Counted from the stretch's first letter, positions 54,597 to 63,665 are shown. The stretch: DNA of 64,000 bases from JAVBQG01 sp031549185 (GCA_031549185.1 JAVBQG010000014.1:23369-87368); one strand, 5' to 3'. The notes: generated by a model from the letters alone, not told the origin. Program-made: numbers and translations.

Positions 54597-56774
54597 ATGG
54601 AAAAGATGAAGCTGCTTGCGGAGTGGTCCTACACTCTCGCAAAGCCGCATCGCGGCTATACGCGGGAGACGCTCTACGTGGGGCTTGGCAACAAGGACGG
54701 CAATTTCAGGTTTGAATCGCGCCCCGTGACCGACGATATGATCGATAAATTCGTCGGTGGACGTGGTTTTGGGCTCAAATTGCTGTGGGACGCGGTGAAA
54801 TCCGAGACCAAGTGGAACGACCCCGAGAACGAGATCGTCATCTCCGGCGGTCCGATCTGCGGCATTACGCAGTATCCCGGCTCAGGCAAGTGCTACTCGG
54901 TGTTCCTTTCGCCGCTCACCGAACAGACCTACAACAGCAACGCGGGCGGTTATTTCGCCCCCCTGCTCAAATTCTCCGGCTTCGACGCCTTCGAACTGCA
55001 GGGCAAGGCAGAGCAGGACGTCATCGTTTACATCGACGGCGACAACGGCAAGGTGCAGATCTTCGAGTCGAACATCAAGGACGACCAGAACGCCTATGCC
55101 GTGACCGAGCACCTTCACGAATACTTCGCGAACGACGAAGTCGACAAGAAGAACATCTCCGTCGTCGCCTCGGGCGAGGCGGCCAATCACAGCTACTGGG
55201 GCTGCATGAATTTCAGCTTCTACGACCCCCGTCGTAAAGTAGCGCGCCTGAAGCAGGCCGGACGCGGCGGCGGCGGCACGGTACTCCGCGACAAGGGCGT
55301 TATGGCGCTGGTCGTGAAGAAGAGCAAGTTCTCCGGCACGGAGAACGACCCGGCCGACGTCAAAATCCTCACCGAGATGGGCGCGAAGGTCCACAAGGAG
55401 ATCCGCGACTTCGACGACGTGCAGTGCCAGATGCGCACGATCGGCACCGCCCACCTCAACGAGATCATGAACGACTACGACCTGCTGCCGGTCAACAACT
55501 ACAAGTTCGGCCGGCACGACGACATCGGCAACATCCACTCGACCAAGTACAAGGAGGAGTTTGCGCAGGGCATGCCAGACGGCTGCTGGTACGGCTGCTC
55601 GCTCTCCTGCGCGAAGGCGACGCCGCCCTTCAAGCTCCAGACCGGCCCCTGGAAGGGCAAAGAGGTCATCGTCGACGGCCCCGAGTACGAGACGGCGGCG
55701 GGCCTCGGCTCGAACGTCGGCATCTTCGACACGAAGTGGACCATCGAGGCCAACTTCTACGCCGACCACTACGGCCTCGACACGATCTCCCTCGGCACCG
55801 GCATCGCGTTCGTCTGCGAGTGCTACGAACTGGGCCTGATCAACAAGGAGAACACCGGCGGGCTCGAACTGACGTTTGGCAACAAGAAAGACTTGATGGA
55901 GCTGATCCACCGCATGGCCAAGGGCAAGGACGAGTTCTCGCGCATCGTCGGCCTCGGCACGCGCAGGATGAAATCTCTCTTCGCCGAGAAGTACGGCGCG
56001 GATCGCAAGATCATGGAGGACATCGCCATGGAGGGACAGGGCCTCGAGGCATCCGAGTACCGCTGTCAGGAGTCCATCGCGCAGTGGGGCGGCTACTTCC
56101 TCACCCTGAAGGGCCCGCAGCACGACGAGGCGTGGCTGATCTTCATGGATATGGTCAACAAGCAGCTCCCGACCTTCGAAGACAAGGCCGAGGCTCTCTT
56201 CTACTTCCCGAACTTCCGCCTCTGGTTTTCGCTCGTCGGCCTCTGCAAGCTGCCCTGGAACGACATCGAGCCCGAGGACAACCACACGGCATACAAAGGC
56301 ATCGAGGCGGCCAAGGTGCCCGAACACGTCGACAACTACGTCAAGATCTACAACGGCGTCACCGGCAAGAACGTCACGAAAGAAGACCTCATTACCATGT
56401 CGGAGAAGGTCTACAATTTCGAGCGCATCTTCAATCTTCGCATGGGCAAGGGTACGCGCGCGAACCACAACTGCCCGAACCGCGGCCTCGGCCCCGTCTT
56501 CGAAGACGAGTGGAACGCACGTCCGGACTACTTCGACGGCAAGTTGAAGGAGGCTGGCGTGGAGCCGGCGGGCATGTCCGTCAAGGATAAGGTCGCCAAA
56601 TTGCAGGAGTTCCGCCGCGGGCAGTGGGAGCACCTCGTCGACGCCGTCTACAAGCGTCGCGGCTGGAACCGCAACGGCATTCCGACGCAGGAGACCGTCA
56701 AACGCCTCGGCATCGACTATCCCGATGTGGTCGAGCTTCTGAAGAGGCACCTGAAGCCCGAGGACGAGTTCTAG
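54597..56774 (+). CDS. Tungsten/molybdenum aldehyde:ferredoxin oxidoreductase (AOR family)
   Basis: 725 aa, longer than typical ~600-aa AOR. Oxidises aldehydes to acids with ferredoxin, using a bis-pyranopterin metal cofactor and one 4Fe-4S cluster. The cofactor-binding N-terminal domain has DKFVGGRGFGLKLL. Cluster ligands are Cys330, Cys334, Cys338 (GCWYGCSLSC) and Cys550 (VGLCKLPW). The first spacing is C-x3-C, one residue longer than the classical C-x2-C. GPEYETAAGLGSN and GLDTISLG are conserved. Start ATG 54597 follows GGGAGG. The MoaD/ThiS-like gene follows 41 bases later. Subfamily (AOR, FOR, GOR, YdhV-like) is not resolved. Confidence 0.92.
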   Translation: MEKMKLLAEWSYTLAKPHRGYTRETLYVGLGNKDGNFRFESRPVTDDMIDKFVGGRGFGLKLLWDAVKSETKWNDPENEIVISGGPICGITQYPGSGKCYSVFLSPLTEQTYNSNAGGYFAPLLKFSGFDAFELQGKAEQDVIVYIDGDNGKVQIFESNIKDDQNAYAVTEHLHEYFANDEVDKKNISVVASGEAANHSYWGCMNFSFYDPRRKVARLKQAGRGGGGTVLRDKGVMALVVKKSKFSGTENDPADVKILTEMGAKVHKEIRDFDDVQCQMRTIGTAHLNEIMNDYDLLPVNNYKFGRHDDIGNIHSTKYKEEFAQGMPDGCWYGCSLSCAKATPPFKLQTGPWKGKEVIVDGPEYETAAGLGSNVGIFDTKWTIEANFYADHYGLDTISLGTGIAFVCECYELGLINKENTGGLELTFGNKKDLMELIHRMAKGKDEFSRIVGLGTRRMKSLFAEKYGADRKIMEDIAMEGQGLEASEYRCQESIAQWGGYFLTLKGPQHDEAWLIFMDMVNKQLPTFEDKAEALFYFPNFRLWFSLVGLCKLPWNDIEPEDNHTAYKGIEAAKVPEHVDNYVKIYNGVTGKNVTKEDLITMSEKVYNFERIFNLRMGKGTRANHNCPNRGLGPVFEDEWNARPDYFDGKLKEAGVEPAGMSVKDKVAKLQEFRRGQWEHLVDAVYKRRGWNRNGIPTQETVKRLGIDYPDVVELLKRHLKPEDEF

Positions 56775-56815
56775 AGCCTGCTCGGCATAACAGGAAAAAA
56801 GACTGGAGAATCCGC

Positions 56816-57016
56816 ATGATCAAGGTAAATGGAGAAGACGCGGCCTGGAGAGAGGGCATGACAGTACAGGACGTGCTGGACGACAAGAATTTCACGTTCC
56901 GCATGATCTCAGTGTGGATCGACGGCACGGCCGTCCCCAACCGCGAACTGTACCCGGCGACTCCCGTCCCCGACGGAAGCGACGTACAGGTCATCCATAT
57001 GATCAGCGGAGGATAG
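56816..57016 (+). CDS. MoaD/ThiS-like sulfur carrier protein
   Basis: 66 aa ubiquitin-like fold ending in Gly-Gly (MISGG), the residues that are adenylated and thiocarboxylated. MIKVNGEDAAWREGMTVQDVLDD is the usual N-terminus. Start ATG 56816 has GGAG at 8 bases; it is too short to have been preferred over a longer upstream frame. Following AOR genes, such proteins are usually linked to pterin cofactor supply, so MoaD-like function is more likely than ThiS. Confidence 0.88.
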   Translation: MIKVNGEDAAWREGMTVQDVLDDKNFTFRMISVWIDGTAVPNRELYPATPVPDGSDVQVIHMISGG

Positions 57017-57045
57017 GCGAAAGAAGCAAAGCCATATGCATAACG

Positions 57046-57088
57046 CAGGAGCCCGGCATTCGCAAGATGCCGGGCTCCTGTCTTTCGT
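57046..57088 (+). terminator. Terminator of the AOR operon
   Basis: Perfect 14-bp stem CAGGAGCCCGGCAT / ATGCCGGGCTCCTG, 7-base loop, then TCTTTCGTT. Also faces the convergent AI-2E permease gene. Confidence 0.88.
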
Positions 57089-57107
57089 TATCGATGATCG
57101 AACCGCG

Positions 57108-58187
57108 TTACTCTCCGTTCGATTCCGGTTCCGCCTGCTCCTCCGGGATACAGGGCCCCTCCTTTGCCGAGCACATCAGCATGGCGACGAAATGCAGACG
57201 CGGAATGTTCTCGCAGATGATCTTGATCATCACCGCGATCGGCACCGAGAGCAGCGCCCCGGAAAAACCCCAGATCAACCCCCAGAACATGAGAGAGACG
57301 AGGATGACGACCGGGCTGAGGTCAAGCGCGTCGCCCATGATCTTCGGGGTCATGATGTTGCCGATGGTCATCTGTATGGCGAGCAGAGAGAGGGCGGTGA
57401 GCGCGCAGGGGACCCAGTTGGGGTAGAACTGAACCAGCGCGATGAGAATCGGCGGGATCGACGCCACGATCGACCCGATGGTCGGGATGAAATTCAGGAA
57501 AAACGCCAAAACGCCCCAAGTCATGGCGAAATCGATCCCCAGCAGGGTGAGCGCGATCCACACGCACGTGCCGGTAGCGAAGCTGATCACGGCGAGCGTC
57601 CGCAGGTACTTCGATATCTGCGTGACGATCTTGTCGCCGATCTCCCCCACCATGGCACCCGTCCGTCCCCGGAACGCCATCCGGAGGCGGTTGTTCATAT
57701 ACGGCGACTCGAGCAGCATGAACACCAAAAAGATCATGATCATGACCAGGTTGCTCAGCCAGTGCAGCATGAAACCCGTTACCCCGGAAACGTAACGGCC
57801 GACCGTGTTGTACCAGTTGATCTCCTGCCAGAAATCCTTAGGCACATTGAACTCGACGAGAAGGGTCTGCCCGATGTTCACCAATTTGCCGTAGTACCCC
57901 GGCAGAATCTCCATCATTCCCTGCAACTTGCTGTTTAAAAGGATACCCAGCGGAAGGCAGACGCCGACCAGGGCAACGAGGACGAAAATCACCATCACCA
58001 CAGGAGGCAGGCGATAGCGCCCCCCCGCCTTGATCACGGGGGCGAGAAGCAGGGCGAGCAGAAACGCCAGCATAAACGGTATTGCAACCTGTGCGGCTTT
58101 GCTCAACACGAAACCGATCGCGAGGACCGTGATGACAGCGACGCACGGCTCGATGATGCTCGGGCGTTTCCTCGATTTTTTCAGCAA
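57108..58187 (-). CDS. AI-2E family membrane permease (second copy)
   Basis: About 359 aa with eight membrane helices. Core motifs NFIPTIGSIVASIPPILIALVQF and GLIWGFSGALLSVPIAVMIKIICE, and the IGNIMTPKIMGDALDLSPVVILVSLMFWG segment, match the family (in consecutive pieces). The start is unclear: TTG 58187 is used, just outside ilvD (stop 58192); a GTG at 58226 would overlap ilvD. C-terminal acidic tail. Substrate unknown; paralogue of 23517-24641. Confidence 0.85.
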   Translation of the reverse strand: MLKKSRKRPSIIEPCVAVITVLAIGFVLSKAAQVAIPFMLAFLLALLLAPVIKAGGRYRLPPVVMVIFVLVALVGVCLPLGILLNSKLQGMMEILPGYYGKLVNIGQTLLVEFNVPKDFWQEINWYNTVGRYVSGVTGFMLHWLSNLVMIMIFLVFMLLESPYMNNRLRMAFRGRTGAMVGEIGDKIVTQISKYLRTLAVISFATGTCVWIALTLLGIDFAMTWGVLAFFLNFIPTIGSIVASIPPILIALVQFYPNWVPCALTALSLLAIQMTIGNIMTPKIMGDALDLSPVVILVSLMFWGLIWGFSGALLSVPIAVMIKIICENIPRLHFVAMLMCSAKEGPCIPEEQAEPESNGE

Positions 58188-58191
58188 AACG

Positions 58192-59862
58192 TTATCCGAT
58201 CTTTTTATAAACGGCGCCCTGGGCACCGGAGGTCACAAATTCCCGATAGCGCTCCAAGAACTGGCTACCTGTCGGTTTTACGACGATTTCGCGGACGGCG
58301 GCGCGTTTCTCCAACTCCTCCTGCGTAACGCAGAGTTCGATACTGCGTGCGGCGACGTCGATTTTGATCGTGTCGCCTTCGCGGACGAGCCCGATGGGAC
58401 CTCCTGCTGCGGCCTCGGGCGAGACATGGCCGATCGAAGCGCCGCGGGACGCGCCGGAGAACCTGCCGTCGGTCAAGAGCGCCACCGACGAGTCGAGCCC
58501 CAGGCCAGCGAGCGCCGCAGTCGGCGTCAGCATCTCGCGCATACCGGGACCGCCCTTGGGGCCCTCGTTGCGGATGACGACGACGTCGCCCTTCTGGATT
58601 TTTCCCGCGGAGATCGCGGCAAAGGCCTCGTCCTCGCATTCGAAGACCCGCGCAGGGCCGGAGTGGTGCATCATCTCGGGGAGGACGGCGCTCTGTTTGA
58701 CGACGCTGCCAAGCGGCGCGATGTTGCCGGTTAGGATCGCAAGGCCTCCCTCGGCGTGGACCGGGTCCTCCAGCGGGCGGATGACCTCCGGGTCGCGGAC
58801 CTTTGCGTTCTTGATATTCTCCCCGACTTTTTCACTCGTGACCGTCATGGGTTCGCGGGAGATCAGCCCTTTCTCGGCGAGCCTGCTCATCACGGCCGGG
58901 ATGCCGCCCGCCTCGTAGAGGTCGGCGATGAAATACTTTCCGCCGGGGCTCATGCTGCAGATATGTGGCGTGCGCCTGCTGATCGCGTCGATGTGCGAGA
59001 GCGGTATCTCGAAGCCGGCGTTGTGTGCGATCGCCGGAATGTGCAGGCAGGTGTTGGTCGACCCGCCGAGCGCCACATCGACGGCGAGCGCGTTGTCGAT
59101 CGCCTCCTTCGTTACGATATCCCGCGGGCGGATGTTCCTCTCGACCAGCGTCATGATCGCGCGACCGGCGTCCTTGGCGAGGCGGATGCGCTCGGAGTAG
59201 ACGGCGGGGATCGTGCCGTTGCCGGGCAGGGCGAGGCCAATGGCCTCCAGTACGCAATTCATGGTGTTGGCCGTGAACATACCCGCGCAAGAACCGCAGG
59301 TCGGGCAGACGCAACGCTCCATCTCGGAGAGCTCGTCGTCGGACATTTTGCCCGCGATGCGCTTGCCCACGCCCTCGAAGATCGTCGAGAGATCGGCGCG
59401 CTTGCCCTCGAAGCGTCCCGGCAACATCGGCCCGCCACTCAGAATAATCGTCGGCACGTTCAGCTCGAGCGCGGACATCGCCATGCCGGGGATAATCTTG
59501 TCGCAGTTGGTGACCATGACCAACGCGTCGAAACCGTGCGCGACCGTCATGACTTCGATCGTATCCTTCACCAGCTCGCGGCTGGGAAGGGAGTACCTCA
59601 TGCCACTGTGGTTCATCGCGATGCCGTCGCAGACGCCGATCGTCGGAAACTCGATCGGCAGCCCGCCTGCAGCATACACGCCGGCTCGAACGGCCTGCAC
59701 GAGCAGCCCGAGATGATTGTGTCCCGGGATGACCTGGTTATATGCATTGACGACGCCGATCCACGGGCGTTCGATCTCCCAATCGGTAAACCCGTTCGCG
59801 TACAGCAGAGATCTGTGCGGCGCGCGCTCCGCGCCTTTTTTGACGTTGATGCTGTTCATCAT
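58192..59862 (-). CDS. ilvD: Dihydroxy-acid dehydratase
   Basis: 556 aa. Dehydrates dihydroxy-isovalerate and -methylvalerate in branched-chain amino acid synthesis, using an Fe-S cluster. Ligand regions VTNCDKIIPGMAMSALEL and CPTCGSCAGMFTANTMNCVLE are present, as are DGRFSGASRGASIGHVSPEAA and GGSTNTCLHIPAIA. Start ATG 59862 is preceded by GAGGAGTTGG. No other ilv genes are adjacent. Confidence 0.97.
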   Translation of the reverse strand: MMNSINVKKGAERAPHRSLLYANGFTDWEIERPWIGVVNAYNQVIPGHNHLGLLVQAVRAGVYAAGGLPIEFPTIGVCDGIAMNHSGMRYSLPSRELVKDTIEVMTVAHGFDALVMVTNCDKIIPGMAMSALELNVPTIILSGGPMLPGRFEGKRADLSTIFEGVGKRIAGKMSDDELSEMERCVCPTCGSCAGMFTANTMNCVLEAIGLALPGNGTIPAVYSERIRLAKDAGRAIMTLVERNIRPRDIVTKEAIDNALAVDVALGGSTNTCLHIPAIAHNAGFEIPLSHIDAISRRTPHICSMSPGGKYFIADLYEAGGIPAVMSRLAEKGLISREPMTVTSEKVGENIKNAKVRDPEVIRPLEDPVHAEGGLAILTGNIAPLGSVVKQSAVLPEMMHHSGPARVFECEDEAFAAISAGKIQKGDVVVIRNEGPKGGPGMREMLTPTAALAGLGLDSSVALLTDGRFSGASRGASIGHVSPEAAAGGPIGLVREGDTIKIDVAARSIELCVTQEELEKRAAVREIVVKPTGSQFLERYREFVTSGAQGAVYKKIG

Positions 59863-59881
59863 ACTGCCAACTCCTCGTCCG

Positions 59882-60586
59882 TTATCGATTTTTCGTTTCG
59901 GTCTTGAGGCTGTCCATCAGGTCAGCCGCTCCCCACGCGGACACCTCGAGCTTTTCGAAATAAGCGGGCGCTCCCGATCGTTTCGGTGTGGAGTGCGTCA
60001 CGAAGGAGGCTGCCGTAATGGGGGTCAACTTCGGTTTTTTCAGATCGACCTCGAAGATACGCACCGCCACGATCACGCCGTTCACCCGCGCGATAAAGTT
60101 GCCGTTTGGATCGCGTTCGAGTGTGATCCTCGCAGGATACGAGAAGTTGATCACCTTGACGTCCGAAGTCCATGTCGTCTTGTTGCCTTCGAAATATTGA
60201 AACCTGCCTCTGCCGTCCGGAAAGACGTAAAAGGCGTACCCCTTGTCGCCGTTCCACAGCCCAACGCCTGCAGCCGGGCTCTCGGAGTTGTACACCGTCG
60301 CCGTCACGGACCACTCTTTGCGCAGTTGAACGTCCTCCGGCAGGTCGAAACGCGTGAAGACGTAGGAGTCGGACAATCGGGGCATGATCTTGAACATGCC
60401 GCTCTCCGGCATTTCATACTTCAAGGCATCCTGGCCGAGCTTGAAGCTCTTCGCGTCGAAGACCTGATCGTAGCGCGCGGACGTACTCGCATCGACGCTC
60501 GCGGCGAGCGCGGGGCCGGCAACGGAGAGAGAGATAAGGACGCAGATACAGGCTGTAACAAAAACCGTTCTTACGAAAACACGCAT
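59882..60586 (-). CDS. Secreted hypothetical protein with a lectin/glucanase-like beta fold
   Basis: 234 aa. Signal peptide MRVFVRTVFVTACICVLISLSVAGPALAA. The mature part has the alternating pattern of concanavalin-A-like lectin/glucanase domains (VYNSESPAAGVGLWNGDKGYAFYVFPDGRGRFQYFEGNK, in short strands). No catalytic motif is recognisable. ATG 60586 follows GGGAGGTATTGCC. Nineteen bases upstream of ilvD on the same strand. Confidence 0.72.
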   Translation of the reverse strand: MRVFVRTVFVTACICVLISLSVAGPALAASVDASTSARYDQVFDAKSFKLGQDALKYEMPESGMFKIMPRLSDSYVFTRFDLPEDVQLRKEWSVTATVYNSESPAAGVGLWNGDKGYAFYVFPDGRGRFQYFEGNKTTWTSDVKVINFSYPARITLERDPNGNFIARVNGVIVAVRIFEVDLKKPKLTPITAASFVTHSTPKRSGAPAYFEKLEVSAWGAADLMDSLKTETKNR

Positions 60587-60954
60587 GGCAATACCTCCCA
60601 AAATAATTTTTGAAAAAGATGATTCGGTCGTTCGGACCGCCACTTCCCCATTTGAGAGAAAAACGACGGGCATTTCGATCTTTCTCCTCCGGCCCTAATG
60701 CTCAGCCGGTTTTCCCCTTGAGTTCCGCTGCACAGAAACCGTTTATAATTGTAACCAGAGAAAGAGTTTTGGGCAAACCCCGGCGGATCGTCAATTATAC
60801 TTCGCGCGGAGCGATTCTGACAATATTTTGAAATATAGGGAGGCGCTGATCAAATCGCTCATACAGCAGCACGCCGTGTAAAAATGCAGGAACCACGGGG
60901 GTTCAAAGAGTTTCCGACGATAAATCGGCCTTTATATAGGCCCGGAGCGATGCG

Positions 60955-60983
60955 TTGCAGGGGGATCGTTCTTCTGCTAAAAT
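60955..60983 (+). promoter_or_regulatory. greA promoter
   Basis: TTGCAG at 60955-60960, 17-base spacer ending in TGC, then TAAAAT at 60978-60983: a good -35 and extended -10. Predicted start is near 60990, just before the leader hairpin. Confidence 0.75.
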
Positions 60984-60997
60984 ATCCCAATCTTGAG

Positions 60998-61024
60998 AAC
61001 CCCGGTCGGGGTTAAATTTTTTTT
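60998..61024 (+). terminator. Leader hairpin and T-tract directly upstream of greA
   Basis: AACCCC-GGTC-GGGGTT followed by AAA and eight T. It starts about 8 bases after the predicted transcription start and ends ~17 bases before the greA ATG. No other gene lies upstream on this strand, so it acts as an attenuator or a small-RNA terminator. Confidence 0.7.
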
Positions 61025-61040
61025 GGGTGGGATGTTTGAC

Positions 61041-61538
61041 ATGGCAACACAGCGCAACAATTCAGATGCCGAGATTATGACCCGCGAGGGATATGAAAAA
61101 CTAAAGACAGAACTTTCCATCCTGCGGACGGACAAGAGACTCGAAATCGCGAACAAACTCGAAGAGGCGAGGGCCTTCGGCGATCTGAGCGAAAATGCAG
61201 AGTACCACGCGGCGAAAGAGGAGCAGGAAAAGTTGGAGGGGCGCATCAGCCGTCTCGAATATAAACTCAACAAAGCCAAAATCGTCGACTTCGACGATCT
61301 CGATACCAGCCAGGTCAATCTGGGAACGACCATCACGTTGCGCGATCTGGATAAAAACGCTCTCTTCACATATATGCTGGTCGGTACCGAGGAATCGGAT
61401 CCCAAGGAGAATAAAATCTCCGCCTCCAGCCCCGTGGGCAAAGCCATCTCCGGCAAGTCCGTCGGCGACGAGGTTTCCGTCCGCGTCCCCCGGGGAATTC
61501 GCCGCCTTAAAATCGAAGAAATCACCGCGATGAAATAA
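61041..61538 (+). CDS. greA: Transcription elongation factor GreA
   Basis: 165 aa, standard. Rescues backtracked RNA polymerase by stimulating transcript cleavage. N-terminal coiled coil TREGYEKLKTELSILRTDKR, the tip acidic residues in ARAFGDLSENAEYHAAKEEQ, and the C-terminal FKBP-like part with ISASSPVGKAISGKSVGDEV. ATG 61041 has GGGTGGGA at 8 bases; an upstream ATG 61032 overlaps that site. Confidence 0.97.
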   Translation: MATQRNNSDAEIMTREGYEKLKTELSILRTDKRLEIANKLEEARAFGDLSENAEYHAAKEEQEKLEGRISRLEYKLNKAKIVDFDDLDTSQVNLGTTITLRDLDKNALFTYMLVGTEESDPKENKISASSPVGKAISGKSVGDEVSVRVPRGIRRLKIEEITAMK

Positions 61539-61570
61539 CAGGGCCAAACGGCCCTACCGAGGCTGAAACG

Positions 61571-61595
61571 GCGCCGGAGACCCCGGCGCTTTTTT
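61571..61595 (+). terminator. Terminator of greA
   Basis: GCGCCGG-AGACC-CCGGCGC followed by six T. Another hairpin, AGGGCC-AAAC-GGCCCT, at 61540-61555 starts one base after the stop codon. Confidence 0.95.
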
Positions 61596-61781
61596 ACATA
61601 TCCCAAGAAAAGACCGATTTATCGCCGGGAGCCTGAAGAACGAAGACCGTACGTAAACCCTGCAACTTCTACTTTCCGCCCGATATTTAGAGAGATACCC
61701 CAAATGCCGACAATCTTTATAGTCGGAAGACTCTTCATGCCACGGATGGCGTATGCCGACCGTGGAAGGAGGTGAACGAAC

Positions 61782-62426
61782 ATGAGTGTCATGGGAATCG
61801 GTGTGTCGTCTGGCGCGTGGGATTACTGGGAACTCCTCCGACGCAGCGAGGCGAGGCAGAACGCCTCTCTCGCGCCGAGCGCCATGGACGCAGTCCAACC
61901 GATCGGGGAGGAGCAGGACAAGTCGGCCACGCCACTGCTGCAGGAGACGCCTCCGGTCATCCCGCCGGAACGACGGAATCTCTTCGCCGAACAGCTCGCC
62001 GCAACCATCCTGGAACAGGAAAAAGGCGAAGAGGGCGACGGCGCGGCGACAGTGGCGAACCCCTTCACGACGGCGCTCGACGAGTCGACAAATTCATCGT
62101 CCGGTTCGCCCGGGAGCAAGATCGCCATCAAGAGCGTCACGGATGGAGGCGCGAGGTATATCGTCGGCGTTCGGACGGACGGGAACGGGGATGAGGCCGA
62201 AGTCTTCCGGATTCCGCAGGATGCCTCGGCGCGAAAATCGCCGCTCAAGGAATCGCAGGAATTTCTCGAAATGGAGCTGCTGAGCAACTCCTCGAAAGAA
62301 ACGACCGAGAAGGAATCTTGCATCGGGACGGCCGCGAAAAAAATTTCCTCCGCACTGATCAAACAGGCGCAGAATGCGTACGGGATGTACTCGTCATTAC
62401 GGGACATTTATAACGTGGCAGCCTAA
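61782..62426 (+). CDS. Hypothetical protein
   Basis: 214 aa, no signal peptide or membrane segment. The N-terminus (MSVMGIGVSSGAWDYWELLRR) is followed by a long low-complexity Glu/Ser/Thr/Pro-rich stretch (about residues 30-125). The C-terminal ~80 residues are more conserved-looking, with DGGARYIVGVRTDGNGDEAEVFRIPQ and a final helical SALIKQAQNAYGMYSSLRDIY. Strong GGAAGGAGG site ahead of ATG 61782. No family recognised. Confidence 0.78.
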   Translation: MSVMGIGVSSGAWDYWELLRRSEARQNASLAPSAMDAVQPIGEEQDKSATPLLQETPPVIPPERRNLFAEQLAATILEQEKGEEGDGAATVANPFTTALDESTNSSSGSPGSKIAIKSVTDGGARYIVGVRTDGNGDEAEVFRIPQDASARKSPLKESQEFLEMELLSNSSKETTEKESCIGTAAKKISSALIKQAQNAYGMYSSLRDIYNVAA

Positions 62427-62470
62427 AAAACAAGACCGTGAGGTGCTGCACTGCGCCCCACGGTCCTGTT
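62425..62470 (-). terminator. Terminator of the BDH-type dehydrogenase gene
   Basis: Minus strand AACAGGACCGTG / CACGGTCTTGTT (one mismatch) with an ~18-base loop, followed by TTTTTT. It begins at the convergent upstream gene's stop codon. Confidence 0.82.
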
Positions 62471-62489
62471 CTTCAAGAAAGGCGAAACG

Positions 62490-63665
62490 TCAATAAGCGG
62501 ATTCGAAAATTTTTAGAACATCCACCATCTCCAGTTTTTTGAGCGAACCAATGGGCCCGTTGCGCGTTACATGTGCGGCCAACTCCGGCAGGTCGGCCTT
62601 CGGGATACCCATATCCCCCAGCGCGACGGGCGCGCCGAGCGACGCGAAGAACCCCTTCAGACACTCGATTCCCGCAAGCGCCCTCTCTTCCTCGCTGCTC
62701 TCGTTCGTACCGAACACCCGCTCGGCAAAGCGCGCGAACGTCGGCATGTCCTCGCGACAGGCGTATTTCATCCACGCCGGCATGATCGCCGAGAGCGTCT
62801 CGCCGTGGATCGAGTCGTACTTCGCTGAGAGCGTGTGCCCCATCGCGTGCGACGAAAATTCGCCACGCGTCGGGTGTCCCGCCCAGGTCGTGCCGTTCAG
62901 CGCGTTTACCGCAGCCCAGGCGAACTGCGCGCGCGCATCGTAGTCGTCCGGGTGCGCCCTCAAAATCGGCATCAGCCGGATGATCGAGCGCACGAGGCCC
63001 TCGGCGTACTCCTTCTGTATCTCCAGCCCCTTCGCCCCGTCGAAGTACGTCTCCAGCACATGACAGATCGCGTCGATGCCGCCGTCCATCGTCTGGCGTT
63101 CGGAGACGGAGAACTGAACGGACGGGTCGATCAGCGTGCAGCGGGGGTAGAGCAATTCGTTGCTCAGGCCGACCTTGTGGCCCAGCTCCTCGTTGGTCAT
63201 CACGGACGTGTAGTTCATCTCGGATGCCGTGGCCGAGACGGTGACGACCGCGTAGATCGGCAGGGCCTTCTCTACCTTCGCCTTGCGCGCGTAGAAATCC
63301 CACATGTCGCCGTCGTAGAGGGAACCCGCGGCGATCCCCTTGGCGCTGTCGATAACGCTGCCGCCACCGATGGCGACGATCGCGTCGAGCTTGTTCGCCT
63401 TGATCGCCTCCACCGCCTCGCGCGCCTTCGAGACCACGGGGTTGGCTTTCACACCGGCGCACTCGAAGAAGACGATGTCGTGCGAATTAAGAGCCCCAAC
63501 GACCTGTTCGTATACGCCCGTCTTATGAATGGAACCGCCCCCGTAGAGGAGCAAGACGCGCGAAACCCCGCCCTTCGCCAACTCGTCCGCCAGCTTCGGA
63601 AAGACGCCGCGTCCGAAAACCACCCGTGTGGGGTTGTAAAATGTAAAGTCATACACTTCGAACAC
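62490..63665 (-). CDS. Iron-containing alcohol dehydrogenase, BDH/YqhD type
   Basis: 391 aa. NAD(P)H-dependent butanol/aldehyde reductase-like. The nucleotide site is AIGGGSVIDSAKGIAAG. Metal ligands are in DGGIDAICHVLETYF and the HAMGHTLSAKYDSIHGETLSAIMPAW pair of His motifs. FTFYNPTRVVFGRG at the N-terminus is typical of the BDH clade. ATG 63665 follows AGAGAGGTGTTCGA. Stands alone. Distinct from the dehydrogenase at 7453-8601. Confidence 0.94.
   Translation of the reverse strand: MFEVYDFTFYNPTRVVFGRGVFPKLADELAKGGVSRVLLLYGGGSIHKTGVYEQVVGALNSHDIVFFECAGVKANPVVSKAREAVEAIKANKLDAIVAIGGGSVIDSAKGIAAGSLYDGDMWDFYARKAKVEKALPIYAVVTVSATASEMNYTSVMTNEELGHKVGLSNELLYPRCTLIDPSVQFSVSERQTMDGGIDAICHVLETYFDGAKGLEIQKEYAEGLVRSIIRLMPILRAHPDDYDARAQFAWAAVNALNGTTWAGHPTRGEFSSHAMGHTLSAKYDSIHGETLSAIMPAWMKYACREDMPTFARFAERVFGTNESSEEERALAGIECLKGFFASLGAPVALGDMGIPKADLPELAAHVTRNGPIGSLKKLEMVDVLKIFESAY

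Larger units (their letters stand above)
60587..61040. other. Intergenic region upstream of greA
   Basis: About 450 bases without a credible gene. The left part is the upstream region of the secreted-protein gene. A TATAAT at 60744-60749 (+) lacks a -35 at normal spacing. The right part carries the greA promoter and leader hairpin, listed separately. No tRNA or known riboswitch was recognised. Confidence 0.6.

Noticed and set aside
60880..60940. tRNA-like GGTTCAAA and small inverted repeats upstream of greA
   Set aside because: No acceptor, D or anticodon arms can be folded around the T-loop-like sequence.
61655..61705. Sigma-28-like promoter ahead of the 214-aa hypothetical gene (GTAAA..CCCGATAT)
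   Set aside because: Spacing between the two boxes is too long for the sigma-28 consensus.
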